Shown: positions 1-11,460 of the stretch, in pieces
Layout: every line of letters starts with the position of its first letter
Position numbering within the stretch: the first letter of the stretch is position 1
Source of the DNA: Rhipicephalus microplus
Lineage: Eukaryota > Arthropoda > Arachnida > Ixodida > Ixodidae
NCBI RefSeq assembly: GCF_043290135.1
Contig: NC_134702.1
Span: forward strand, 193,534,491-193,598,490
Length of the DNA stretch: 64,000 bases
Reading direction: 5' to 3'
Made by a program: the position numbers and the translations under genes
Notes under the pieces: model-generated
Told to the model about the DNA's origin: nothing
The model's database searches: none
Seen by the model: only the letters and a program-made list of their open reading frames with translations

Positions 1-955
1 TGTTGTGAGAGGAATATGGAAAGGGGTCATGGTTCCTGGTCTGACGTTCGGCAATGCGGTCTTGTGCATGAGAACAGAAGTTCAAGCAAAATTTGAAATT
101 AGGCAACGTGGAATAGGTAGGCTTGCCTTAGGAGCTCACGGGAATACACCAAATCAGGAAGTACAAGGTGATATGGGACGACATCGTTTGAGGGCAGGGA
201 AGCCAGCAGCAAGATAAAATTTGAGAAGCGATTGAAAGAAATGGGGGAGGAGCGTTGGGCTAGGAAGGTATTCAGCTACTTGTATATGAAGAATGTCGAT
301 ACAAAATGGTGGAAGCGAACTAGAATATTGACTGGTAAGTACTTGGAAAACAGCAAGGAGCCGAACCAAAAATAATTATTGGTCAAGAAGAATGTGAAGA
401 AAGCTGAGACCGATATGTGGAGAATTGGCATGATTAAGAAGTCCGCACTAGAGCTCTATCTAACTTTTAAGCAGGAAATATCCAAGGAAAGGATCTATGA
501 TAATACTTGGGGCAGTTCTCTACTGTTTGAGGCCAGGACGGGGGTATTGCGAACAAGGACATATCGGGCCGAATACGAAGGGGTAGACACAGTATGCAGG
601 CCGTGTGGAGAGGAAGAAGAAACTGCCAAACACTTGATAACGTTCTGTAAAGGGCTTCACCCTGTAGTTCAGGTTGATGGCGCAGAGTTTTTCAAAGCAC
701 TGGGGTTTAGGGACAGTGAGGGCAAAATAGACTTTAAGCGGGTAGAATTAACTAGAAGGAGGTTATCTGATTGGTGGCTAAAGTCAAGGCACGAGTGAAA
801 ATTGAACCCTTCCCTGCAAAGTACGAATCCTCAACCTCACTATTTGAGGAAAAAAATAAATCTGGTTTTTGGTTCATCAAATATTATGGCTTGGTGACGC
901 TAGCCACCGCCCGATCTAAAGGGTACAGCCATATTCACTCATCCATTCATCCATT
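1..955 (+). mobile_element. LINE 3'-terminal fragment (APE/RNase H-type non-LTR retrotransposon)
   Basis: The fragment enters from the left edge of the window and holds the last part of a LINE ORF2 plus its 3' end. After the coding part come A-rich sequence with AATAAA-like motifs near 855 and a tail of CATTCATCCATT-type repeats at about 935-955. Tails of short tandem repeats are typical of several tick LINEs. The 5' boundary lies outside the window. The element is decayed, with one frameshift and one internal stop, so it is not mobile by itself. Confidence 0.7.
5..798 (+). pseudogene. LINE ORF2 C-terminal region, frameshifted
   Basis: This is the C-terminal part of a non-LTR retrotransposon polyprotein. 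Reading starts in frame 2 and continues in frame 1 from about 180, so one frameshift is present, and TAA at 373-375 interrupts the second half. The last part (379-798) contains a Cys/His motif, CRPCGEEEETAKHLITFC (CX2C...HX4C), which is typical of the extreme C-terminus of many APE-type LINE ORF2 proteins and is thought to help bind nucleic acid. No endonuclease or RT motif is visible because the 5' part lies outside the window. The clade cannot be fixed from this piece. Confidence 0.65.
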
Positions 956-2675
956 GCTGTTGGCACGTGGTGCGGTATGAAAGGAGAACGCTAGTGGCGT
1001 GGCTCTCTCTCCCTTTCGACAGCGGCGAACATAGAGTGCACTTCGTTATGAAATAAAGACACGGCGGCTCACATTGTGGCTGCGCGGCAACGCAGTCCAT
1101 AGTTTTGGGCTCGCAGAGCGGTTTCAGCACGGCAACGCAGAGAAGCGGATTCAGACTTGCGGGCTCGCGAAGCTGCAGCGCAACGGCAGTGCCGGCAATC
1201 CAATCCGGAGCTGAGCGCTCGCGAAACTGCAGCGGCATGAAAACACCGGCAAGCTTATCCAGAGGACAATATGCGCATAGTGATCAATAATATCTTCGTA
1301 TATACTGTACAAGCGTGTTCTCACGTCTTTGCATGATTAAATGGGCAATGTACAGGGGAATTCACGGTTAATAATCTCCCCGAGCCTCGCCAAATTGTCA
1401 TCATTCACTTCGTGAATATGCAGTGATCTTTGTTTTTGTAGCCGCACAACCACTGCTGCATCTGCTCCACAAAATATTTCGTTTCATTTCGCATATTTTG
1501 GCGATAACACCAACCTAGGTGCAGCACTAGCTTAAAAAATTCCAAATAAGAAAAGAGGAAAATGTAAACGCGTTCAAAATTTCACCACACGAATGGCTGC
1601 TGGAAAGGCTTCTACATAACACTCTCCTTGCCAGCCAGTTCACAACTTTTTTAAATGCACTCATATTCGAGATGTGACAAGAAAAACAGCTGCATAACCG
1701 TGAACTACTGTAATTATTTACCCTAAGTATTGTAAACTACTCCTAAGATGGCAGTACCCGTACAGTGGCCGTAACTGAGTGAGGTTCAGTACTCTTGAAA
1801 GGTCATTGAACTGGCACAGCTTAATAATGTTAACCAGCTTAGCCTGCAAGGGCCTAAACTCTAAGGGCGACAGCCGATGTGCAGTCACCACTTCTTCCGA
1901 CATTCTGGCTTTTCGTTTTGTGTGGCAACTGAGGAATTTGCGATGAATATTCATAAGTGCCGGCTTGGAGTGAGTGTTTCAGCACTTTTGAAGTCAATAG
2001 CGACAGTTGTATTCCACAAGAATGTAAGTCGAAAAAGCATCGATCTTGGATAACGTTCGATAAGTCAGAAAATACGCACAGTGAAATCTACGAAATCTAT
2101 GGAGACGATAGCAGGTCAATTATTAGAAGTGAAAAGCTAAGCTGAGCGCCTTCTTATAGTGGTTAAGGCTAACTTAATTTCTCTTTATAAAAAGTGCGCT
2201 TGCCCCCACCCCTTTTTTTTTCTAGCCTTCTGAAAATGTGTTGCCAGGTGCTAGCGAGCTGTCAAGCAAAAATTTATCATAAGCCCCCTAAATGTTTGCC
2301 GACAATCGCGAAAGAGCCCAAAGGAGCACAAAATGGTATTTAATTCACGATACTACTTATAATTCTAATAAAAGCCGCTCAACAAAATAAGGAAAAAAAC
2401 ACGCTTAAAATTGTCTGGCAAGTGAATTTAAGTGCAACTATTATCAAAACGCACATTTAGATTTGAATTTGTCTTCAGCCTAGTTTTCCTTCTATAAATA
2501 GCATATTTGCATTTAAATCATTGACGTTGCTTTTTATTTTCGCAAGGTATGTTCTAATTCAGCACTCATGCACTCAGAATTATCAACAAATGCGCTGTTG
2601 GGGAACGTGCTAAATTCGCTAAAAAGCTTGAAGGACGCTTAAGATTCGCCATTAAGAAAACACAATAGAACACGT
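956..2675. other. Intergenic, no gene recognised
   Basis: The stretch at 1020-1260 is GC-richer and repeats a loose motif around GGCTCGC(A/G)A three times, suggesting a degraded minisatellite. The rest is AT-rich with no ORF that resembles a protein. I see no RNA gene or clear transposon here. Confidence 0.4.
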
Positions 2676-2748
2676 ATTTCCGGAGCCCTTTACTACGGCT
2701 TATCTCATAATCGTATGGCGGTTTTGCGACGTTAAGCCCCACTTTTCA
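2676..2748 (+). mobile_element. SINE-A 3' fragment
   Basis: This 73-bp piece matches the 3' body of the SINE-A family found intact at 47607-47849: the 'ATTTCCGGAG' block, the 'TCTCATAATC' block and the 'GTTTTG-GACGTTAA-CCCCA' end are all present with several substitutions. The tRNA-like head is absent. It is an old, truncated copy. Confidence 0.6.
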
Positions 2749-3915
2749 TTCCATCAGAACACGATAGCATAAGCAGGCCCCTTGCAGATCACCTTCCTAA
2801 TTGCTAGCTTGGTTTCAGCTCATGGTGCAATCATCAACGTTATATTAAGGAATCAAAAGGCTGTGCACGTACCATTGGTTGTTTGAAACTCTTCTAGAAA
2901 TGCATTTACGTCAAGTACAGTTACGAATTGCTACTAGTTAAAACTCATACCTTTGCGAACCCGCAAAGGACACTACGTGTTTTTAAGGCAACATGCGAAC
3001 TTACAGACCTGCTCACTCTTTTTATGCTTTTACAGCTGATGATGAATAAATACAACTGAGCGTGTTGTCTGAACCACCAAGTTGTTGCACTATTCAAATT
3101 TCTGGCGCCTGGCGTTATCCTGCGCCTCTGCAACGCAATATAACGTACGTAATGGAAACTCCTTTAGCTATATGACATTTATTTAGTGCTTTTTGCTGAA
3201 TTAGTTTCAAGCAATGGCGTGTCTCTGGTTTCGCATTGCTGGCGAGCATGCGACTTTCAAATAAACTGTGCAAACCCGCTAGTATCGTCACAGATACTAG
3301 TGGGTTTTATACTAGTGATTACTTATAAACATTATGCAATTGGCTGTACAGCTAAACTGCTTGTATCAACAGCGACAGTTGCAGCCGCACTGTTCTCCAC
3401 TGTCACGAAACCAAATGCTCGCATTGTCTTTTAGCACACCTTGGTTATAACGTATTTGTGTGAGACGCGTACACGCTTGTAGAGAAGCCCTAAGGTATTT
3501 TGTTCGCTGTGTGTTGTTACGAAGCGCGCCTCCCACGACGTTACGAAGGGCGCCACGAATCTCACTGCTGCAACCACTGTTTCGAAAGACAGCGACGCCA
3601 ACATGGTCCCGGAGGCGCCACTGCTTCGGACTCCGCCGGGAAGGTCACCAGCCATTTGGTAGCGTAGGTTTCTCAGCTCGCGACTGCTTCTGCGCAGAGC
3701 TGATAGACGAGTGGACGAGACGACGGTGAGTTAAACAAGGTTTATGTACAGCACATATACAGAGGCGTTACAAATTCGGCACTGGGGTAGACAGAGACTC
3801 GAAGAGCGTAGCTCTCTTCTCTGACACATGTCTCCTGCTCGCGACGCGCGCAGTGTTTTTTTATATCTGCACCGGGTGGATTTTTTGAGTAACCAAATGT
3901 CCAACCAGAAGCGCT
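2749..3915. other. Intergenic; possible minus-strand LTR remnant at about 3440-3915
   Basis: No gene is recognised. The block from about 3440 is GC-richer than its left flank. Read on the minus strand, it ends near a short open frame beginning MAGDLPGG at 3655. The layout of a transcribed leader followed by a short frame is compatible with an LTR plus gag start, but I see no second LTR, polypurine tract or primer-binding site, so this is only a suspicion. Confidence 0.2.
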
Positions 3916-4163
3916 GCTGGTCCTGAGGTTGATTGATTGATATGTGGGGTTTAACGTCCCAAAACCACTTCATCATTATGAGAGACGCCGTAGTGGAGGG
4001 CTCCGGAAATTTTGACCACCTGGGGTTCTTTAACGTGCACCCAAATCTGAGCACACGGGCCTACAACATTTCCGCCTCCATCGGAAATGCAGCCACCGCC
4101 GCCGGGATTCGAACCCACGCCATGCGGGTCAGCAGCCGAGTACCTTAGCGCTGGTCCTGAGGT
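3916..4163. repeat. Target-site duplication pair around SINE-A1
   Basis: GCTGGTCCTGAGGT occurs at 3916-3929 and 4150-4163 with no mismatch, directly abutting the SINE tail and its truncated head. The span given covers both copies and the element between them. Confidence 0.85.
3930..4149 (-). mobile_element. SINE-A copy A1, with 14-bp TSD
   Basis: This is a tRNA-derived SINE on the minus strand. Its 3' tail is the TCAATCAATCA-type repeat (seen on the plus strand as TTGATTGATTGA at 3930). The B-box-like GGGTTCGAATCC lies near 4110. Compared with the full copies at 20792-21031 and 31198-31439, it lacks the first ~22 bp of the tRNA head including part of the A box, so it is 5'-truncated. The perfect repeat GCTGGTCCTGAGGT at 3916-3929 and 4150-4163 is the target-site duplication. 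It shows LINE-machinery insertion and a fairly young age. Confidence 0.85.
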
Positions 4164-4577
4164 CATAATCCTCTAATGGGGTCAGCGCTGGGCCGCGTCA
4201 TTCTCATCGAATCTGGCGCCGCTGCGCTGCACGTGGCTGCGCCCAAGGACGAGTGACGTCGCCACGCATTACGTCAGACTCGCCATACAGGAAGGCACCG
4301 ATTGCTTCGACGGGCTCGCTGGCTGAGGTGACTCACTGTGCGTGCGCGGCAGAAAGGCACCGCACGCACAGTGACGCCGTTGAGTTGTTCGCGTAAGGCG
4401 GGCTCGCAGGCTGGTCTTGACACAGATTGGCTTTTTCAGAGGCATGGATGTTCGCTGTGGACTCGCAGGCATAACAGTATGTACACTACGAACATTTGCA
4501 ATTAATACGGTAAAAGGAAGAAAAATAGCTTGGTACGGCGGTGTAACACCTGCTTGCCACACCGACAGCCTAGACTT
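4164..4577. other. Intergenic, no gene recognised
   Basis: A moderately GC-rich spacer between two SINE-A copies, with several ACGTCA/GACGTC-type palindromic words near 4254-4275. No supported ORF or RNA gene. Confidence 0.3.
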
Positions 4578-4816
4578 GATTGATATGTAAAGTATAACGT
4601 CCCAAAACCACCACATGATTACGAGAGTTGTCGTACTGGAGGACTGCTGAGATATCGACCACCTGCGGTTCTTTAAAGTGCCCCCAAATCTAAGCAAATA
4701 AGCCAACAGCATTTTCGCCTTCATGGAAAATGCAGCTGCCACAGCCGGGATTTGATACCGCGAACTGCGGGTCAGCAGCAGAGTACGATAGATACTAGAC
4801 TACCGCGGCAGCGTGA
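4578..4816 (-). mobile_element. SINE-A copy A2, diverged
   Basis: All blocks of SINE-A are present in order on the minus strand: the GATTGATATG tail end, the ACGTCCCAAAACCAC block, the GGTTCTTTAA block, a damaged B box near 4750 and the A-box end near 4800. There are many substitutions and small gaps relative to copy A4. No clean TSD is visible, in keeping with an older insertion. Confidence 0.7.
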
Positions 4817-5733
4817 CAGCCTGGGTTTGCTTGCCGTTCAAACCGAATATTGTCACGGGGTGGTGGCGCAAAAGAAGGGACGACACTGGAAGTTTATAAT
4901 GAACTGTTCGTTTGGCCTAAATTGTAGCAATGTAAAAGCAATGTCAAACTACAGCAAGACAATGGCACTGATAGTGGCAAACAGAGCGTCAGCCGTGGGT
5001 CAACTGACTAGTAGAGAAGCACGTCGGCGTTTATACAAATGCGGTCGGATAATTCAGCGTTGACGCTAGCAGCCACGCAGGTTCCAGAAATATCAGTAAT
5101 TTTCCTATTTTGGGCGTTGCAAACGTCGTGGCTGAGCAAGAAATCATCTCTTACTTGGGCCTATGTCCAATGGCGTGCGCATTCACACAACGCATGTGCA
5201 ACTCTCCTCCTTTCCTCCATCCAACAGCTACATGTTACTCTCTCAACATCTCTCTTACACCTGATTGCGTTCGCTTCCCCTTTCTCTCCTCTAGGCATCT
5301 CTCCCAGTGGTGTTAACACCCATGGCGCACGCTCGTCCTCTCCCCTCTCTCTTCTGGAGAGACGCCACAGGCGCCGAACACTGAGGAAGGAAAATTTTGG
5401 CTCCCGCTCTCAACAACTGTTTCCGCCAATAATCAATTTGTGTCATTAAATGTCTTACGTCGATCGACGCATGACATCGAGGAGAACAAGGTTACATCAA
5501 TTTTCTGTGGTGGTGAACTTTTCGTCATTTTACGAGACTTTTTGTGCCGACAACACCGTGCTTGAGGTAGGCCTACGCCAAGCTGGGTCAACGCGAAACG
5601 GACGCGCGCCAAGGGGCGTTCGTCGGGGGCGAGTGGCCGCGCATTCGACATGCGAGTAATGATGGACGGGGAGAGCATATCTCCCGATGAGTGTACCGAA
5701 GAGTACGGTTGGCAAGCAGCAGTTTCCAAGTGA
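4817..5733. other. Spacer upstream of LINE-1; may include its 5' UTR
   Basis: No gene is recognised. It holds pyrimidine-rich stretches (about 5200-5360) and lies immediately 5' of LINE-1 ORF1. I could not locate the 5' end of the element or a TSD, so part of this stretch may be its 5' UTR. Confidence 0.3.
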
Positions 5734-7482
5734 ATGACGACCAAATTCGCTGCTAGCGGGGACTCAGCCGAAGGTAGTCTTAACATGGACGCGGCATCTA
5801 AAACATTTGAGAAAGGCAATCAGGTCAAGAACAGAGTCACCAGGGCGTCTCGCATGCGCTGCATGCCTAAGGATCACTTCAAGATTAAGCTACGACCACG
5901 TGGCGGCATCAATATTAGCAAGATTGGTTTCACCAAGGTAGGCAAAGCCATCATAGAAGGAACAGGGTTGGGCTTGGATCAGACAGCGTCAGACATCATC
6001 TGCCCGAACGTCAGCCATAACATAACGGTGGCGAGTACACCGGAGTGCGAAAATGCTGAGAGGTACATGAGAATAAGATCAATAGACCTGGGTGGTTGAA
6101 ATTATGAGATCAACGCCTATGAGGCTGCACCCGACGATACGTGCAAAGCAGTGATAAGAAACATCGACATCGCTGACAGGCCGGCGGAGCTTGAGAGAAA
6201 TATTGTTAACCCGAGAAACCCCTTGTCGCTTGCGGCTAAAAGAAATAAGAATACCGGCACGGTGATCATCGCCTTCGACGATTACAAAGTTCCAAATTTT
6301 ATCAGGTACGGTCAGATCCTGGCGAAGTGTTCGCTCTACAAGAAAAAGATCGATATATGTTATGCTTGTGGCCAGCTGGGTCACAGAACTGACGTGTGCC
6401 CCACCCCGGAAGAGACCGTGTGTAGAGGATGTGGTGAAATGAACGTGATTAAGAAACACAGGTGTCAACCCGGAAGTGAACATTGCGGTAGTGCACACCC
6501 CACGGCAGACAAGATGTGCAGACAGCGTTACACAATTCCGTACGTTTTCAGAAGAAGAAGTGAAAGAGCAATGGCAGCCAACGCTGAAAAGGAACAAGTC
6601 GACAATCCGTTGACTCTGCACTCATCCGAGCAGCACTCCACGGCATCAACTCGAACGGACGACTCGAAGCCAACAGCAGCATCTCGCGGCTAGCCCAGGT
6701 CTTGAAATCGCTCCCGATCCAGAGGAAGGAGTGTATCTAGATCTAGAAGAACGAGTGCATCCAGGTCAAAATCCGTGGTAAGGTCTGGGAATCGGAGTCC
6801 ATTGATCAACCCAGAATCCGAAGGAGGCATTGTTTCGACGTGGGCCGAAAAAGTCAAGGGATCGGCAATGAAGGACAAGACGCCAACTACAAGAGAACAA
6901 TCTTCCGACAACAGACGACTTGCCTGGGCCAATGGAGCGCGAACCAAACCGGTAATTGTCATGCTTTGCGACCCACCACCAGAGCAAAGTAGGGAAATAG
7001 AGAGGCTCAAGAAAGAAAATGAAGAGCTAAAGGAAATGAACAAAAATATGCTTACAGAATTAGTAGCAATTAAAAAACTTTTAAGTGAAACCAAGCCGGC
7101 TGAGAACAAAAACACGCCAAACGAAACGTCAGTTCCCGCGCCTGTGGGTGACGGGGCCATGTAGACCAAGCGCAGAGCCGTCGAAAGTAAGCTGAAGAAT
7201 ACTGAAACGCGCATTGAGGAAATGAAACAAACACTTGCCTCATTTGCATATAAAATGAAAATGATCGTGGACAGTGTCTCACAGTAGACGTTGAGTGTGG
7301 GACAAATGCAGAGTACAATAAATGATCCTAGGGAAGGGCTTAAGACATTTAGCGAAAAAATGAAAACACTTGAAATGATGAGTATGTCCGGCAACGACAG
7401 AGCACCGTGTGGACCATCGTTCCACAGAGCCCCCATGATTGCCCAGGCAGGGGATACGAACATAGAATATGGTCCACGCTAA
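5734..7482 (+). pseudogene. LINE-1 ORF1 (nucleocapsid-like RNA-binding protein), five internal stops
   Basis: ORF1 proteins of these LINEs coat the element RNA. All of 5734-7482 reads in one frame with stops at 6097 (TGA), 6691 (TAG), 6703 (TGA), 7162 (TAG) and 7285 (TAG) before the natural TAA at 7480. Near residues 45-60 is a basic segment, FKIKLRPRGG. A zinc knuckle CYACGQLGHRTDVC (CX2CX4HX4C) lies at 6358-6399, followed by two further Cys/His clusters (about 6421-6515). Next come an Arg/Ser-rich stretch (about 6706-6800) and a strongly predicted coiled coil (about 6990-7080, EIERLKKENEELKEMNK). The start at 5734 is the first in-frame ATG of the open stretch. There are no frameshifts, only stops, so this is mild decay. 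Confidence 0.8.
7469..7482 (+). promoter_or_regulatory. ORF1/ORF2 overlap of LINE-1
   Basis: The ORF2 ATG (7469-7471) lies upstream of the ORF1 stop TAA (7480-7482), giving a 14-nt overlap in different frames. Such overlaps in LINEs are usually taken to mean that ORF2 is translated by reinitiation or coupling after ORF1. That mechanism is inferred here, not shown. Confidence 0.55.
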
Positions 7483-10400
7483 AAGAGAATTGCGAGTGTG
7501 GCAATGGAATTGCGGGGAGTACAACAACAAACGTGCCACACTCCAGCCATATCTTAGATCACTACAATCAAAGCCGGGTATAATAGCACTCCAAGAAACT
7601 GGGTACGGATACGTCCCACTCACAGTGTATAGAGCTATAGAGTGCGAAAACTATAGCAGATGCTTATATCTGTTTGTAAATAGGTAGCTGACACACATCT
7701 CTCACGATCTGGGCATTCGGTACAAGAACTCAGAATATCTCACGGTGGAGGTATTAGTGCCAGTCTCATACAAAAATCAGAGATGCAACAGCTTATTTGT
7801 CCTCAACATTTACAGTAACCCGAAGCACTACAAGCAACATTTCAAAATAATTTTCGAGAAAGCTACGAAACTCGCGGAAGCTAGGCCTCTAATCGTGTTA
7901 GGGGACTTAAACGCTGTTCATGAACTTTGGGGATATAATGCGACAAATTCGAAAGGCAGGAATCTATGGCATCAAGTTGACAAGCAAGACCTGGTATTGA
8001 TTACGGATAAAAGGTATCCCACAAGAATCGCCAATTCTGTCTGTAGAGACACCACACCCGACCTAACCTTTGTCAAGAACGTAGAGCATCCCATATGGAC
8101 AAATACCGGTAATAACTTTGGCAGTGATCACTATGTTCTCGAGGTTAAGCTGGGGGTTCAGAAAGGCCGCACTCGAGAATTCGAGGTTGTTGATTGGGAT
8201 GTATCTTGCAGAATTAAAACGTAAAGCGAACCGAATGCTGCCAAACCATGCCTCAAAGAGTGGTGTGAATCCATCAGGAATTATATCAAATCAGCCACCA
8301 GAAAGCTTCTCCCTGACGCTATCTTGGAGGCCATGGATTCTAAACTAGCCCACCTAAATGAAGCAAAGCAGGCCATAACTAAAAATGGTGGACTCAAAGA
8401 CTGAATTGTAAACTAAAAAAGGAAATAACAGAACTGAATAAACAAATCAAACTGCACTGCACCAACCTATGTAGGCAGCAGTGGGATGAATTTTGTGAAA
8501 CGATTGATGGGCAGATCAGGAACGGCAAAGTATGGAAACCTATTAAGCACCTGCTAGACCAGCAAGGCACCAGGTCCAACCAGAGACACTGTCTTGCCCG
8601 GGCCATACACACAGCCCTTAAAAATCGACTTTGAAACAGTTACCAAACAACTCATAGACAAATACCTACCAGTCGCTAAGGAGCCAGAATGATTTCCACG
8701 ATCGGAATACCGGGGAGCCCCTATGCCGGAGCTGGATCGACCCTTCACTTCATCTGAAATCAGAAGGATGTTGAGTGAGTTAAACAGAAAGTCTGCCCCT
8801 GGCCCGGATGGCGTCACCAACAAGCCACTCAGGAATCTCGACGAGTCCTCTAATGAATCACTGACTCATTTTATTAACGAAGCATGGAATTCGGGTGAAG
8901 TTCCACATGAATGGAAACTTTCTCAAGCCATACTAATACCGAAACCGGGTAAACCTCCAAGTCGGCAGAACTTGCGACCAATATCGCTAACATCAAGTGT
9001 AGGAAAAGTTGCCGAGCATGCAATCCTCAACAGACTCAAGGATTTCTTGGAGGACAACAACATGTACACCTACAATGTGTTAGGCTTCAGATCATCACTA
9101 TCTACTCATGATGCTATGAAGCAGATCAAACACGACATTCTAGACAATTACTCTGGAGATACCAAAACCATCCTCGGACTAGACATAGAGAAAGCATTCG
9201 ACAACATTAGGCACAAGTACAGCCTTCTAACCATGAAGGAAATCGGACTTGGATCGAAAATGTCTAATTACATGAAATATTTCTTAAGGGCACGTACGGC
9301 GAGGTTAAGGGTAGGAGACACCAACTCCGACGTGCTTCCACTCGATGATCGTGGAACCCCTCAAAGCTCGGTGATATCTCCCATACTCTTCAACCTGTAA
9401 ATGATCAGCCTGTCCAGGAAACTGCGCAATATCAGCAACATTCACTACACCATCTATGCTGATGACCTTATTATATGGTGTGCTGGTGGTAGTGAAGGAC
9501 AGGTACAAGATGCACTCACAAAAGCGGTGCAGACAGTGGAGCAACAGTTGAGGCCAACTGGTCTCAGGTGCTCCCCACAGCAATCGGAGTTATTACTTTA
9601 CAGAAAAGAGAACGGGGGAGACCTAAGGCCTGGAAGCCACTCTCCGAAAGTGACATACATATATTGACCGAAAACGGGGTAAATATACCCCGAGTCGACA
9701 CGATGAGGGTACTGGGCTTTTCATAGATGCAAATGGCAGGAATCACATAGCGCTCAAGAAAACTATCTTCAAAACAGAGAATGCATACCGGATGATCAGA
9801 CGACTTGCAGAGAGACAAAAAGGCGTGAAAGAGGACAATCTTATCATGTTGATAAACTTTTTCGTGCTATGCCATATTTTATATGCGGCTTCTATGTATG
9901 ACTGGACACAAACCCGCATTAAGAAGGTCAACGCGTTGATCAAGAAAGTCATCAAGAGTGCACCGGGTCTCCCGCTTCGCACCAACACTCAAAAATTGCT
10001 CAAGTAAGGGTACACAACATGACTAGGGAAACTGCGGAGGCTCAAGAAATGTAACAAATACCAAGACTCTCTACAACTTGCACGGGGAGATCGATCCTCG
10101 ATAGAATCATGGTCAACGCTGTCATAGACCAGGAGACGTACACTAAGATACCACAGGACTTTGCTGAGAGCATCATCGTTGCCCCGTTGCCAAGAAATGT
10201 GCACCAAACCTTCAACGTCGCCAGAAGGGTAGCCCGGGCTAAGGCTTTATTGAAGAAGCTGGATAAAGAAGGAAGCGGGGCTTGCTTTGTCGACTCAGCC
10301 TCATATAAAGACCGAAATAAGTTCGCCGCGGTAGTAGTTGACCACCAGGGCAGGTGTACCAACTGCGCCACCGTTTACACTTCCAAGCTGGAAGTCGCTG

Positions 10401-11113
10401 AACAGGTTGCTATCGCGTTGGCCCTCACTGATGATCGACACATCGAGATATGCAGTGACTCAAAACCAGCCGTCAGAGCCTTCAGCAGGGGCAGGATCAC
10501 ACCACAGGCATTTCGAAATATTAGTAGTAAACAGGCCATCGATACACATTACATATATTGATTCCCAGCGCACCTTGGATCACTCAATGACATTCCCATT
10601 AATTTAAATGAATCGGCCAACAACATTGCCCGCGAACTTATGGACCGTGACGCTTTTACGCAAGGCTTTGATTCTGCTGGATTCGAAAATCTACAACGGG
10701 ATACGCCCATGACATATAATGAAATTACTAAGCATTACTACCTGGGGAGGAGAGAGTTTGCACCCCCTCACAGTAGATTAAACAGAGCACGAGCGGTCAC
10801 ACTTGGACAATTACAGACACAGTCTTATTACTCACTGGCACAGGTAAAAGATTGCTACGATATAGAAGATATGGATGTTGTTTCCAAAGCATGTAAAAAA
10901 GAATTGTGCACGCTTGATCATATGCTCTGGGAATGTGGGTCGCTTGGCCATGGCATTTCCCAGGAACGGTTTACAGGAATGATAAAGTCTCACGACCATA
11001 TCCCTCAAGTCTCGGCTGTCCAGTATGCCCATGACAGGGCTAGGAGGCTTGACCTCCCAGTCCCAACGTGTTATCAGCCAGGCAGGTGGCTACATCCTGT
11101 ACGGGACGTATAA
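7469..11113 (+). pseudogene. LINE-1 ORF2: endonuclease-reverse transcriptase-RNase H, decayed
   Basis: About 1,215 codons. The start ATG at 7469 overlaps the ORF1 end by 14 nt in the +1 frame. The endonuclease domain shows WQWNCG near the start, ALQETG (about 7590), GDLNAVHELWG (about 7900) and GSDHYV (about 8121). RT follows: SAPGPDGV (about 8790), an AFDNIRH motif (about 9195), RGTPQSSVISP (G to S change; about 9350) and YADD at 9455-9466, the catalytic pair. RNase H begins at about 10270 (CFVDSAS, then E and D residues, CSDSKPA at about 10455). The C-terminal Cys/His cluster lies near 10890-10935. Stops occur at 7685, 8222, 8402 and 9398, and the frame shifts near 9660-9720 and 10007-10109. 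The protein cannot be made intact. Confidence 0.85.
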
Positions 11114-11231
11114 ATAAAGTTGTTACCATCCATCCATCCTTCTCTCTTCTTTGTTACGCTCTCCCTCTCTCGCCTCACAACGACGACGCAGATAGCGTCT
11201 GCTCGCGAGTTTTTTTGTGGAAAAACCTACT

Positions 11232-11460
11232 GATGATGATCAAAAACATTCAATGATGTAAGTCCTGTGCAGGGAAGGGGGGAATGGTGCTTAAGGGGGC
11301 ACTCCGTATAAACACCAGGTGGGCACCCCTTTACGGGAGCCCATTGGTGTCGACTGCGACCAGGGCACGCTCAACCGAAGCCCGTTGGGCTTGAGTAACC
11401 TTTGACAGTTTTTCTCGTAGAATGCGCACTTCACTGTCGTTTATCGCGTGCTCATATCAC
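11232..11460 (-). mobile_element. LINE 3'-terminal scrap (minus strand)
   Basis: On the minus strand, about 11460 to 11365 reads as an open frame ending ...RASVERALVAVDTNGLP with heptad-like leucines upstream (EVRILREKLSKV), followed by non-coding sequence to a short GATCATCATC tail near 11240. I recognise this as the C-terminal end and 3' UTR of a tick LINE, a different family from LINE-1. Only ~230 bp are left. Family assignment is from recognition and needs alignment. Confidence 0.45.

Larger units (their letters stand above)
5734..11135 (+). mobile_element. LINE-1: near-complete two-ORF non-LTR retrotransposon (I/R1/LOA-like), decayed
   Basis: The element has ORF1 with CCHC knuckles, ORF2 with AP-type endonuclease, reverse transcriptase, RNase H and a C-terminal Cys/His region, and a 3' end with AATAAA at about 11113 followed by a CCATCCATCC tail to about 11135. 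This order (APE-RT-RNase H) is that of the I, R1 and LOA groups of LINEs. ORF1 and ORF2 overlap by 14 nt. Stops and at least two frameshifts make it non-autonomous today. The 5' boundary is uncertain and may lie upstream of 5734. Confidence 0.85.

Noticed and set aside
5039..5449. 136-codon frame rich in Ser and Leu before LINE-1
   Set aside because: It reflects a pyrimidine-rich tract, probably LINE 5' UTR or flank. No domain seen.
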